DNA of 64,000 nucleotides from Streptomyces sp. CoH27 (GTDB taxonomy: Bacteria; Actinomycetota; Actinomycetes; Streptomycetales; Streptomycetaceae). Of this stretch, positions 30,472-37,150 are shown one piece after another; positions within the stretch are counted from its first letter, which is position 1, and each line of letters starts with the position of its first letter. Position numbers and translations under genes: made by a program. The notes under the pieces are model-generated. The model ran no database searches and was not told where the DNA came from. It was given only the letters and a program-made list of their open reading frames with translations. The stretch is from contig NZ_JAIQYY010000020.1 of the NCBI RefSeq assembly GCF_020181035.1, forward strand, positions 1 to 64,000, in the 5' to 3' direction.

Positions 30472-31725
30472 TCACTCCGGTCGGTCCCACAGAGCGATTC
30501 CGCGTCGCGCGACCCGGTCCGCGATCCGGCGCAGCAACTCCGGCACCGGCAGTTCCCCGGGCCGCCGGCCGTCCCGCAGCCGTACGGCGGCCCGGCCCTC
30601 CGCCGCCTCCCGGGCGCCGATGACCACCTGGTACGGCACCAGCCGCGCGGCCCGGATCCGGGCACCCAGGGAGCCGTCCTCGGGCCCGGCGACCTCGGCC
30701 CGCAGGCCCAGCTCCACGGCTTCGCGGACGACGGCCGCCGCCTGCCCGGCCTGCTCCTCGCTCACCGGCAGCACGACCACCTGCACCGGCGCCAGCCAGG
30801 CCGGGAAGGCGCCCCGGTGGGCCTCGATGAGATGGGCGACGGCCCGCTCGACGCTGCCGATGATGCTGCGGTGCACCATCACCGGACGGTGTTTCGCGCC
30901 GTCGGCACCGATGTAGTGCAGATCGAAGCGGGCCGGCTGGTGAAAGTCGATCTGCACGGTGGACAGGGTGGACTCGCGGCCGGCCGGATCCGCGATCTGA
31001 ACGTCGATCTTGGGCCCGTAGAAGGCCGCCTCGCCCTCCGCCTCCTCGTAGTCGATGCCGGACTCCTCCAGCACCTCCCGCAGCAGCGCGGTCGCCCGCC
31101 GCCACAGCTCCGGGTCGGCGACGTACTTGCCGCCCTCCCCGGGCAGCGACAGCCGGTGCCGTACGGCCTCGATGCCGAGGTCGGCGTAGGCACGGGCGAT
31201 CAGCTCCAGCGCGCCCCGCGCCTCCTGCACCGCCTGCTCCAGGGTGCAGAAGATGTGGGCGTCGTTGAGCTGGATGGCGCGGACGCGGGTCAGCCCGCCG
31301 AGGACACCGGACAGCTCGGCGCGATACATGCTCCCCAACTCGGCGATACGGAGCGGCAGTTCCCGGTAACTGTGGGAGCGGGAGCGATAGATCAGGGCGT
31401 GATGGGGACAGAGACTGGGCCGCAGCACGATCTCTTCCGACTCCTCCGCCCCGAGCCGCATGGCCGGATACATGTCGTCCCGGTAATGCCCCCAGTGCCC
31501 GGAGATCTCGTAGAGCTCCCGCTTGCCGAGCGCGGGCGAGTACACGTGCCGGTACCCGGCCCGGCGTTCGGCCTCACGGATGTACTCCTCCAGGGTGTGC
31601 CGGACGACCGCGCCGTCCGGCAGCCAGTACGGCAGCCCGGCCCCCATCAGCGGGTCGGTTTCGAACAGACCGAGCTCGCGGCCGAGGCGGCGGTGGTCGG
31701 GAAGCTCGCGGATCGAGTCGTTCAC
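30472..31725 (-). CDS. thrS: threonyl-tRNA synthetase, short form lacking N-terminal editing domains
   Basis: A 417-residue class II synthetase, whereas full-length ThrRS has about 640-660. It starts directly in the catalytic core: LGLFETDPLMGAGLPYWLPDGA, the zinc Cys in SLCPHHALIY (usually NCPxH), motif 2 MYRAELSGVLGGLTRVRAIQLNDAHIF and motif 3 GSVERAVAHLIE, then the anticodon-binding domain (APVQVVVLPVSEEQ ...). The TGS and N2 editing domains are absent, so it cannot edit Ser-tRNA(Thr). GTG 31725 follows GAGAGGAA. It is preceded by a Thr-rich leader peptide and terminator (31782-31890), so expression probably rises when Thr-tRNA runs short. It is likely a second, inducible enzyme beside a housekeeping ThrRS elsewhere. 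Confidence 0.92.
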   Translation of the reverse strand: MNDSIRELPDHRRLGRELGLFETDPLMGAGLPYWLPDGAVVRHTLEEYIREAERRAGYRHVYSPALGKRELYEISGHWGHYRDDMYPAMRLGAEESEEIVLRPSLCPHHALIYRSRSHSYRELPLRIAELGSMYRAELSGVLGGLTRVRAIQLNDAHIFCTLEQAVQEARGALELIARAYADLGIEAVRHRLSLPGEGGKYVADPELWRRATALLREVLEESGIDYEEAEGEAAFYGPKIDVQIADPAGRESTLSTVQIDFHQPARFDLHYIGADGAKHRPVMVHRSIIGSVERAVAHLIEAHRGAFPAWLAPVQVVVLPVSEEQAGQAAAVVREAVELGLRAEVAGPEDGSLGARIRAARLVPYQVVIGAREAAEGRAAVRLRDGRRPGELPVPELLRRIADRVARRGIALWDRPE

Positions 31726-31781
31726 GGCTGGTTCCTCTCGCGAAGGGAGCGCGAGGGCGAGGCACCGGGACGCGGGAACGC

Positions 31782-31813
31782 CGAAGCCCCGGGGCACTCG
31801 CCCCGGGGCTTCG
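31782..31813 (-). terminator. attenuator terminator of thrS
   Basis: CGAAGCCCCGGGGC (31782-31795) pairs perfectly over 14 bp with GCCCCGGGGCTTCG (31800-31813) around a 4-nt loop. It lies between the Thr-rich leader peptide (stop at 31828) and the thrS start (31725), the right place for an intrinsic terminator in ribosome-mediated attenuation. It has no U-run. Confidence 0.8.
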
Positions 31814-31827
31814 AAGCTGGTCAGGTG

Positions 31828-31890
31828 TCAGCGCGCCGGGACGGTCTCCGGCGTCGTCGTGCTACGAGGGCACTGCTGGGCGCGCTGCAT
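31828..31890 (-). CDS. threonine leader peptide (ThrL-like), regulator of thrS
   Basis: ATG at 31890 opens a 20-residue peptide with three consecutive Thr codons (ACG ACG ACG, residues 11-13) and a fourth Thr at 16 (PRSTTTPETVPAR). Stalling for Thr-tRNA in this run would change folding of the downstream terminator. The ends of the gene are complementary (CAGCGCGCC at codons 2-4 with GGCGCGCTG at the stop), so the coding part itself can form a hairpin. No ribosome site precedes the ATG, but TACGGT sits 6 bases upstream, which fits a leaderless start. The assignment rests on Thr density, position and hairpin; no alignment was done. Confidence 0.75.
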   Translation of the reverse strand: MQRAQQCPRSTTTPETVPAR

Positions 31891-31896
31891 ACGGCG

Positions 31897-31902
31897 ACCG
31901 TA
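31897..31902 (-). promoter_or_regulatory. -10 element TACGGT of the thrS leader
   Basis: Minus-strand TACGGT (+ strand ACCGTA) ends 6 bases before the leader ATG, so transcription would begin at about the start codon. A -35 hexamer is not clear. Confidence 0.5.
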
Positions 31903-32059
31903 GCAATCGCCTCGGCCGCGGGGCGACGCATTTTCCCCGAGCCCCTCACCCGGCCCCTCACCCGTACGGCCCGGAGCGCTGGTGAGGCGGGCGGGGCGGT
32001 GATCCCGTGAGAACAGGCACCCACCGCACCGGCCCGTCAGTCCAGGAGGAGGCACCTCG

Positions 32060-32872
32060 ATGTCGTCGATGACCTCGTTGACCGCGTTGATCGAGGCGAT
32101 ACGCTCCCGCCGCCGGCTCCAGCTGACCCTCATAGCCCTCGGCCTCATCGCGGTGGGCGGCTGCGCGGCCCTGGGCCTGAAGCACCCGGCGACCGCGCCG
32201 CAGCCCCTCCCCACGATCGACAAGCCGACCCCGATACCGCGGGCCTCCGGCCGGGCGAACGGTGCCGCGCTCACCGACGAGCAGGCGCAGGCCGCGCTCC
32301 TCACCCAGAAAGACCTCGGCGCCACCTGGACGGCGACCCGTGGGGCGGCCACCTGGCGGGACGGCATGCTGAAGGCGACCAGCACGGCGGCGGAGTGCGG
32401 GCGCCTGATGGAGACGCTCTACACCGACGCACTCCTCGGCGGCCCGCCCCGCGCCACGATCAGCCTGGACGACCCCGACACCGACGCCCAGTTCCGCTAC
32501 CAGATCGGCGCCCGCCGCCCCGCCGACGTCGACGCAGCCCTCGCCTGGCTGAAGACGCTGCCGGTGCAGTGCGCCCGCTTCACGGCCAAGACCGACAACG
32601 GCCTGGTGGAGGACGTCCGGGTCAACGAGGCCCCCCTGCCGAATGTCGGTGACGCCCGCCAGGGCCTGCACATCACCATCGCCACCACGACGTCCGACGG
32701 CCGGGACCACCTCCTCACCCTGGACCTGGCCGCCGTCCGCGTCGGCCAGGACGCCTTCGCCTTCACCAACGCCGGCCTGGGGAACGTACCGAACGACGCG
32801 ACCCAGGCCGCCGTACAGGTGGGGGCGCTGCGGCTGGCGGATGTGCGGAGGCACGGAAGGGCGCAGGTCTGA
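32060..32872 (+). CDS. putative lipoprotein, sensor-domain-like secreted protein
   Basis: A 270-residue protein with a basic N-terminus, hydrophobic segment and a lipobox-like LIAVGGC (Cys at residue 35), so probably attached to the outer face of the membrane. The mature part has three further cysteines (AAECGRLME, VQCARFTA and the lipid Cys) and the pattern LTDEQAQAALLTQKDLGATWTAT ... FAFTNAGLGN, which recalls the extracellular sensor domains of mycobacterial PknH and related lipoproteins. The name is tentative. ATG at 32060 has GGAGGAGG. It diverges from the thrS leader. Confidence 0.65.
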   Translation: MSSMTSLTALIEAIRSRRRLQLTLIALGLIAVGGCAALGLKHPATAPQPLPTIDKPTPIPRASGRANGAALTDEQAQAALLTQKDLGATWTATRGAATWRDGMLKATSTAAECGRLMETLYTDALLGGPPRATISLDDPDTDAQFRYQIGARRPADVDAALAWLKTLPVQCARFTAKTDNGLVEDVRVNEAPLPNVGDARQGLHITIATTTSDGRDHLLTLDLAAVRVGQDAFAFTNAGLGNVPNDATQAAVQVGALRLADVRRHGRAQV

Positions 32873-32882
32873 CCCCGGGGGT

Positions 32883-33665
32883 TCATGCGACCACACGCAC
32901 CGCCCCGCCGAAGTGGCGGGCGAAGAAGCGGACCGCGCTGTCGGCCTCGAACCGGGGCAGTTCCTTGTGCTTGCCCGTGTTGACGTGCAGGGTCTTCTCC
33001 TTCGAGGCGAAGGCGTCGAACAGCGTGAGGCCGGCCTCGCGCGGGATGTGCTCGTCGTCCCACTGCATGTCGAACTCGATCGGGATGGTGATCCGCTTGG
33101 CCTGCTCGGCCAGGACGTCGGGCCAGTGCAGGCCGAAGACCGCGGCCGTGATCCTGGGTTCGACCGCCACCAGCGGCACCCCGATCGCGGTGCCCATGTT
33201 GATGCCCCAGAAGCCGACCGGCCCGTCGGTGCCGATCTCCGGGAGCTCCTGAAGGGCGTCCAGGGCCGCCTGCCACTCGGGTACGGCCTGCTCGGCCAGG
33301 TGGGCGTTGTAGCGGACGACGATCGGGCCTTCCGGCTCGCCCGCCGCCCGCGCCCGGTACAGCTCGGCGATCTCTTCCTCGTCGTGCGCCGTGCGCGGCC
33401 GGTCGCCGTGACCGGGCGCGTCGAGGACGGCGACGTGGAAGCCGCAGCCCGTCACGAGGAGCTGGGCCCGGCCCGACATCGCCGGATGCTTCTTGTGGTT
33501 GCCGCCGCCGTGTCCCATCAGGACGAGGGGTGCGCGACCGGCGCCGGAGGCCGGCGACCAGAGGACTCCGGGGACGTCGCCCACGGTGAAGTCACGCTCG
33601 GTCATGCCGTTCGACGACGACTCGGCGGTGAACCGCAGAGAGTGCTGGGAGTGCAGAGAGTGCAT
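32883..33665 (-). CDS. alpha/beta hydrolase-like protein with Asn at the nucleophile position
   Basis: A 260-residue alpha/beta-hydrolase fold protein: oxyanion region VLMGHGGGNHKKHP, strand FHVAVLDAPGHGDRP, nucleophile elbow VGFWGINMGTAIGVP, acid candidate FDMQWDDEHIPREA and His in TGKHKELPRF. The elbow should be G-x-S-x-G but reads G-I-N-M-G, with codon AAC clear in the sequence, so the usual Ser is missing. It may be inactive, use another mechanism, or be a natural variant. ATG 33665 has AAAGG. Upstream lie a 19-codon micro-ORF with a perfect ribosome site and a hairpin immediately ahead of the ribosome site. Confidence 0.8.
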   Translation of the reverse strand: MHSLHSQHSLRFTAESSSNGMTERDFTVGDVPGVLWSPASGAGRAPLVLMGHGGGNHKKHPAMSGRAQLLVTGCGFHVAVLDAPGHGDRPRTAHDEEEIAELYRARAAGEPEGPIVVRYNAHLAEQAVPEWQAALDALQELPEIGTDGPVGFWGINMGTAIGVPLVAVEPRITAAVFGLHWPDVLAEQAKRITIPIEFDMQWDDEHIPREAGLTLFDAFASKEKTLHVNTGKHKELPRFEADSAVRFFARHFGGAVRVVA

Positions 33666-33678
33666 GGTGTTGCCTTTC

Positions 33679-33706
33679 GGGAGTGCCTTGTTGGCGAGGC
33701 GCTCCC
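33679..33706 (-). promoter_or_regulatory. hairpin just upstream of the hydrolase ribosome site
   Basis: GGGAG-T-GCCT (33679-33688) pairs with AGGC-G-CTCCC (33697-33706): a 9-bp stem with one mismatch and an 8-nt loop. It ends a few bases before the GAAAGG ribosome site of the hydrolase and follows the micro-ORF stop, a leader-type position. Confidence 0.45.
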
Positions 33707-33714
33707 GGCGACAC

Positions 33715-33774
33715 CTATGTCGTTCGCCCGGCCGTGACGGGAAGGGGGAGCACCCACATCGATACAGCGTTCAT
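33715..33774 (-). CDS. 19-residue upstream micro-ORF
   Basis: The ATG at 33774 has one of the strongest ribosome sites in the window (AAGGAGGTGAGACCC directly upstream). It encodes MNAVSMWVLP followed by nine residues and stops with TAG at 33717-33715, 50 bases before the hydrolase start. No single amino acid is enriched. It could be a regulatory leader peptide, or a cotranslated microprotein. Confidence 0.5.
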   Translation of the reverse strand: MNAVSMWVLPLPVTAGRTT

Positions 33775-33858
33775 GGGTCTCACCTCCTTGGTCGCGTCAC
33801 GGACGGCGGAAAGCTATCAGCCGGGTGATCGTCCCTGCACCCCTTTTTCCCGCTCTGC

Positions 33859-35202
33859 TCACAGTGGTGGCTGCGCCGGTGCCGGGCCCAGGGTCGTCGT
33901 GCCCGGAGCCGTACGGTGGCCGAGGCCGGTGCGGTAGGCGTCCAGGGCCGCCTCGGTGCGGCCCGTGCGGCGGAGCAGGTCGCCCAGGAGACGGCACAGG
34001 TCGGCCAGATCGCCGGCCGCGCCCGCGCGTTCCAGGAGGCTGAGGGCGCGAACGTAGTGCTCCTCGGCGGCCTCGGTGTCGCGGGCGTCCTCGGCGATGA
34101 TGCCGAGGAGACGGTGAGCCGCGGCGGAATGCACCGCGCCGCGTTCGGAGGAGAAGTCGCCGAGAACCTCCTGGAGCAGGATCGCGGCCTCCTCCGACTT
34201 GCCCCGGCGGTGCAGGACGTCCGCCAGTTCCACCGCCGCCTGGCTGCGGTACAGGGCCGCCCGGGTCTCCGAGAGCATCGTGTGCGCCTGGCGCAACTCC
34301 GCCTCCGCGCGTTCCAGTTCGCCGTTCTGGGCGCAGACGTAGCCGCGCATCCAGTGGCAGTTGGCCAGCTCGGTGCGCAGCCGGAGGCGGCGGTACAGGT
34401 CGGCCGCCTTCGCCAGGGAGGCGTCGGCCTCGGCGAGGCGGCCCTCGGCGAGCAGGGTGCGGGCGACCGAGCGGTGCATCCGGGCGATCAGCGCCTGGTC
34501 ACCAGCCTGCGGGGCGAGCGCGAGGGCGAACTCGGCGGCCTGGGCGGCGCGGGCGTGCGCGCCCATGTCCATGTACGGGCCGATGACGCTGGCGTAGAGC
34601 AGCAGCAGGGCGTCGGGGTCGTGCAGTCCACCGCGGTTCAGCTCGTCGAGGGTGGACTCCAGCAGGTAGACGGCGTAACGGAGTTCACCGGCCAGGTAGT
34701 GCGAGACCGCGCGGCCGCGGACGGCCGGCACCCGCACCGGCAGCGACTCGTCGGCCAGGCCGCGCTCGGCCCGCTCGAAGAACTCCCGCGCCTTCGCCAA
34801 CTCCCCCGTCTCCAGGGCGGATTCCCCCAGGCCCAGCAGCGCGGTCGTCCGCTCGTGGCCCAGCCCGTGCGCCTCGGCCTCCGCGAGCAGCGCCACGTAC
34901 TGTACGGCGGCCTCCTCGGCCCGGCCGTCGGCGAGCACCCGCTGGGCCTCGGTGAGCCGCAGGCGCAGGTCGGTGGCGAGGTGGGCGGGGCGGCCGACGG
35001 CCAGCTCCTCGTAGGCCACGCCGAGCCGGCCGGCGATGTGCCGCAGCGCCTCGTCGGAGGCCCGCACCCGGCCCGCCTCCAGGGTGGAGATGTACGCGGG
35101 CGTGTAGGCGGGCTCGGCCAACTGCCGCTGAGTCAGCCCGCGTTCGGTGCGCAGTTGCTGCACGCGCCGCCCGATGACTGTCGGATCGTCCCGTTCCCGC
35201 AT
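33859..35202 (-). CDS. XRE regulator with TPR array
   Basis: A 447-residue protein: an N-terminal XRE helix-turn-helix (IGRRVQQLRTERGLTQRQLAEPAYTPAYISTLEAGRVRAS, residues 10-50) and ten or so tetratricopeptide repeats covering residues 80-430 (AREFFERAERGLADES, AAQAAEFALALAPQAGD, AEEHYVRALSLLERAG, ALDAYRTGLGHRT). This architecture is a common Streptomyces developmental/peptide-responsive regulator. ATG 35202 has GAGGGGGAA upstream. A perfect palindrome in the divergent gap (35273-35288) is its likely binding site. Small-peptide binding to the TPRs is known for some relatives; nothing here identifies a peptide. Confidence 0.9.
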   Translation of the reverse strand: MRERDDPTVIGRRVQQLRTERGLTQRQLAEPAYTPAYISTLEAGRVRASDEALRHIAGRLGVAYEELAVGRPAHLATDLRLRLTEAQRVLADGRAEEAAVQYVALLAEAEAHGLGHERTTALLGLGESALETGELAKAREFFERAERGLADESLPVRVPAVRGRAVSHYLAGELRYAVYLLESTLDELNRGGLHDPDALLLLYASVIGPYMDMGAHARAAQAAEFALALAPQAGDQALIARMHRSVARTLLAEGRLAEADASLAKAADLYRRLRLRTELANCHWMRGYVCAQNGELERAEAELRQAHTMLSETRAALYRSQAAVELADVLHRRGKSEEAAILLQEVLGDFSSERGAVHSAAAHRLLGIIAEDARDTEAAEEHYVRALSLLERAGAAGDLADLCRLLGDLLRRTGRTEAALDAYRTGLGHRTAPGTTTLGPAPAQPPL

Positions 35203-35272
35203 CCGCCGTTCCCCCTCAACTCCCCTGGTGCCTCTTGCCGTTCGACCCTGGCAGCCCTAGGTTAAACGGCGG

Positions 35273-35288
35273 ATTAAGCGTGCTTAAT
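35273..35288. promoter_or_regulatory. A/T-rich 16-bp palindrome upstream of the XRE-TPR gene
   Basis: ATTAAGC-GT-GCTTAAT (7-bp arms) stands out in a GC-rich genome, with a partial extra copy GTTAAAC just to the left (35261-35267). It lies 71-86 bases from the regulator start and 43 bases from the small secreted gene. A dyad operator for the divergent XRE-TPR protein is the natural reading. Confidence 0.55.
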
Positions 35289-35330
35289 ACGTTGCTGTTG
35301 TGTTCGTCGTTGTCGTGTTGCGAGGTCGCC

Positions 35331-35516
35331 GTGCAAGGACGTACGCCCGCCCCCTACGGACGTCCCACCACCAGGTATGCCCGGAGCGTCGCCGCGGCAG
35401 TGCTGGCCGTGGCGGCACTGGTCACAGCGGCGAACGCGGTCCCGGCCCACGCGGACCCGACCCCGTCCGGCCGGAGCGGTACACAACAGGCGGCAGCGGC
35501 ACCCGCACGCCCGTGA
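35331..35516 (+). CDS. 61-residue putative secreted protein
   Basis: A GTG at 35331 with a GAGG ribosome site starts a short protein with an Arg-containing N-terminus, a hydrophobic signal (SVAAAVLAVAALVTAANA) with an AxA cleavage motif (VPAHA), and a short Pro/Ser/Gly/Ala mature tail. It lies next to the XRE-TPR regulator and downstream of the A/T-rich palindrome. Small signal-peptide genes beside TPR regulators sometimes encode extracellular signals, but no such link is shown here. Alternatively it is the front of a frameshifted longer secreted gene, because host-like coding bias continues in another frame to about 35665. Confidence 0.5.
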   Translation: MQGRTPAPYGRPTTRYARSVAAAVLAVAALVTAANAVPAHADPTPSGRSGTQQAAAAPARP

Positions 35517-35676
35517 AGAAAACCGGGCGAGGCCGCGATGGGGGGCGGGCGTGTCCCCGGCGCCCACCGCCCCCCATGTCCGCATCGGCGACGGCACGAT
35601 CACGACGCTGTCCGCCTTCGACGCACAGCCGGCCGTAGCCCTCCGGTACTCGCTCGGACGACACCGTGACGAGCCG

Positions 35677-35712
35677 CCCCCGGCGGGACACTCCCCCCTG
35701 TCCCGCCGGGGG
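35677..35712 (+). terminator. terminator upstream of M20 amidohydrolase
   Basis: CCCCCGGCGGGACA (35677-35690) pairs perfectly with TGTCCCGCCGGGGG (35699-35712) across an 8-nt loop. It isolates the leaderless amidohydrolase promoter from upstream transcription. Confidence 0.65.
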
Positions 35713-35736
35713 CTCCCCCCGTGCCGCCGGGCGGCC

Positions 35737-35742
35737 TACGCT
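35737..35742 (+). promoter_or_regulatory. -10 element TACGCT for leaderless amidohydrolase
   Basis: TACGCT is followed by six bases and then the ATG at 35749. No ribosome site is present, which supports a leaderless transcript starting at the codon itself. Confidence 0.5.
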
Positions 35743-35748
35743 GCGGCC

Positions 35749-37002
35749 ATGACCTCCGCAGCCTCCCCCGCCGCCCGCACCGCCCTGGACCTGACCGCCG
35801 ACCTCCCGGTGCCGGACCTGGAGGATCTGTACCGGGATCTGCACCGGCACCCCGAGCTGTCCCTGCGCGAGCACCGCACCGCGGGCACGCTGGCCGGGCG
35901 GCTCAAGGGGGCGGGGTTCGAGACCGCCGAGGGGGTCGGCGGGACCGGGGTCGTGGGGCGGCTGCGCAACGGGGACGGGCCGGCCGTGCTGCTGCGGGCC
36001 GACATGGACGCGCTGCCGGTGCGGGAGGAGAGCGGGCTGCCGTACGCCTCCGAGGCGGACGGCGTGATGCACGCTTGCGGGCACGATCTGCACGTCACCT
36101 GGCTGACCGGCGCCGCCGAGGCGCTGGCCGCCGGGCGGGACACCTGGCGCGGCACCCTGCTGGTGGTGGGCCAGCCCGCCGAGGAGACCGGGCAGGGCGC
36201 GCAGCGGATGGTGGCGGACGGCCTGTACGAACGCTTCGGCCGCCCGGACGTCCTGCTCGGCCAGCACGCCGCCCCCGGCCCGGCGGGCCTGTACCCGCAC
36301 GCGCCCGGCCTGATCATGTCGGCGGCGACGGACGTGGACATCGTCGTCCACGGCCGGGGCGGGCACGGCTCGCGCCCGGAGGCCACGGTGGACCCGGTGG
36401 TGACGGCCGCCTATCTCGTCACCCGCCTGCAGACGGTGGTCTCCCGGGAGATCGCCGCCGGTGAGTCCGCCGTGCTGACCGTGGGCCGGATCGAGGCGGG
36501 CACCCGGCACAACATCATCCCGTCCGAGGCGCGCATCTCCCTCAACCTGCGCAGCCAGTCGGAGGCGGTACGGCAGCGGATGCTGGCCGCGATCGAGCGC
36601 ATCACGCGTGGCGAGTGCCTGGCCGCCGGCTGCCCGCGCGAGCCCGAGGTCACGGTCGGCAACGCCTTCCCGGTGACCGTGAACGACGCGGCCACCGACA
36701 CCGCCGTGGCCGCCGTGCACGGCGAGGTGTTCGGCGCGGGCACGGTGTTCGACCCGGGCCCGGCGATGGGCAGCGAGGACTTCCCCCAACTGGCCCTCGA
36801 CGGCGCCATCCCGTACTCGTACTGGTTCGTGACCACCACCCCCGCCGAGGTCTGGGAACAGGCCCCCGGCGAGACCCTCCCGGAGAAGTTCGCGGCCGTG
36901 CCGAGCAACCACAGCCCGCACTTCGCACCCGATCTGTCCACGATCGCCCCGGGTGTCCGCACACTCGTCTCGGGGGCCCTTGCACTGTTGTCAGTGGCAT
37001 GA
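35749..37002 (+). CDS. M20-family amidohydrolase (N-acyl-amino acid deacylase type)
   Basis: A 417-residue metal-dependent amidohydrolase: the pattern DLEDLYRDLHRHPELSLREHRTA, the first metal site GVMHACGHDLHVTWL, and the catalytic Glu pair PAEETGQGAQRM; later RIEAGTRHNIIPSEARISLNLRSQ and GPAMGSEDFPQL carry the other metal and substrate residues. M20D relatives are often annotated as hippurate hydrolase or amidohydrolase and remove acyl groups from amino acids. It starts at ATG 35749 without a ribosome site but with TACGCT six bases upstream. No signal peptide, hence cytoplasmic. Confidence 0.92.
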   Translation: MTSAASPAARTALDLTADLPVPDLEDLYRDLHRHPELSLREHRTAGTLAGRLKGAGFETAEGVGGTGVVGRLRNGDGPAVLLRADMDALPVREESGLPYASEADGVMHACGHDLHVTWLTGAAEALAAGRDTWRGTLLVVGQPAEETGQGAQRMVADGLYERFGRPDVLLGQHAAPGPAGLYPHAPGLIMSAATDVDIVVHGRGGHGSRPEATVDPVVTAAYLVTRLQTVVSREIAAGESAVLTVGRIEAGTRHNIIPSEARISLNLRSQSEAVRQRMLAAIERITRGECLAAGCPREPEVTVGNAFPVTVNDAATDTAVAAVHGEVFGAGTVFDPGPAMGSEDFPQLALDGAIPYSYWFVTTTPAEVWEQAPGETLPEKFAAVPSNHSPHFAPDLSTIAPGVRTLVSGALALLSVA

Positions 37003-37150
37003 CCTAGTCTTCGCTCACTCGCCACACGAGGCACACACGGCAGGCACGGCAGGCACAGGGGACTCATATCGCCGTGGCCGTGGCCGAGTTGCGGCCCACT
37101 CTCTTCCTTCGAGTCAGGCGACTCATTCGTTCCGGGGGGTTCGAATCAGC

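Larger units (their letters stand above)
35517..35748. other. stretch with decayed coding bias and a strong terminator
   Basis: Bases 35530-35665 show strong host-like codon bias in a frame without a start (reading RIGDGTITTLSAFDAQPAVAL), probably the rest of a frameshifted secreted gene. A perfect 14-bp stem follows at 35677-35712. No other gene is seen. Confidence 0.4.
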
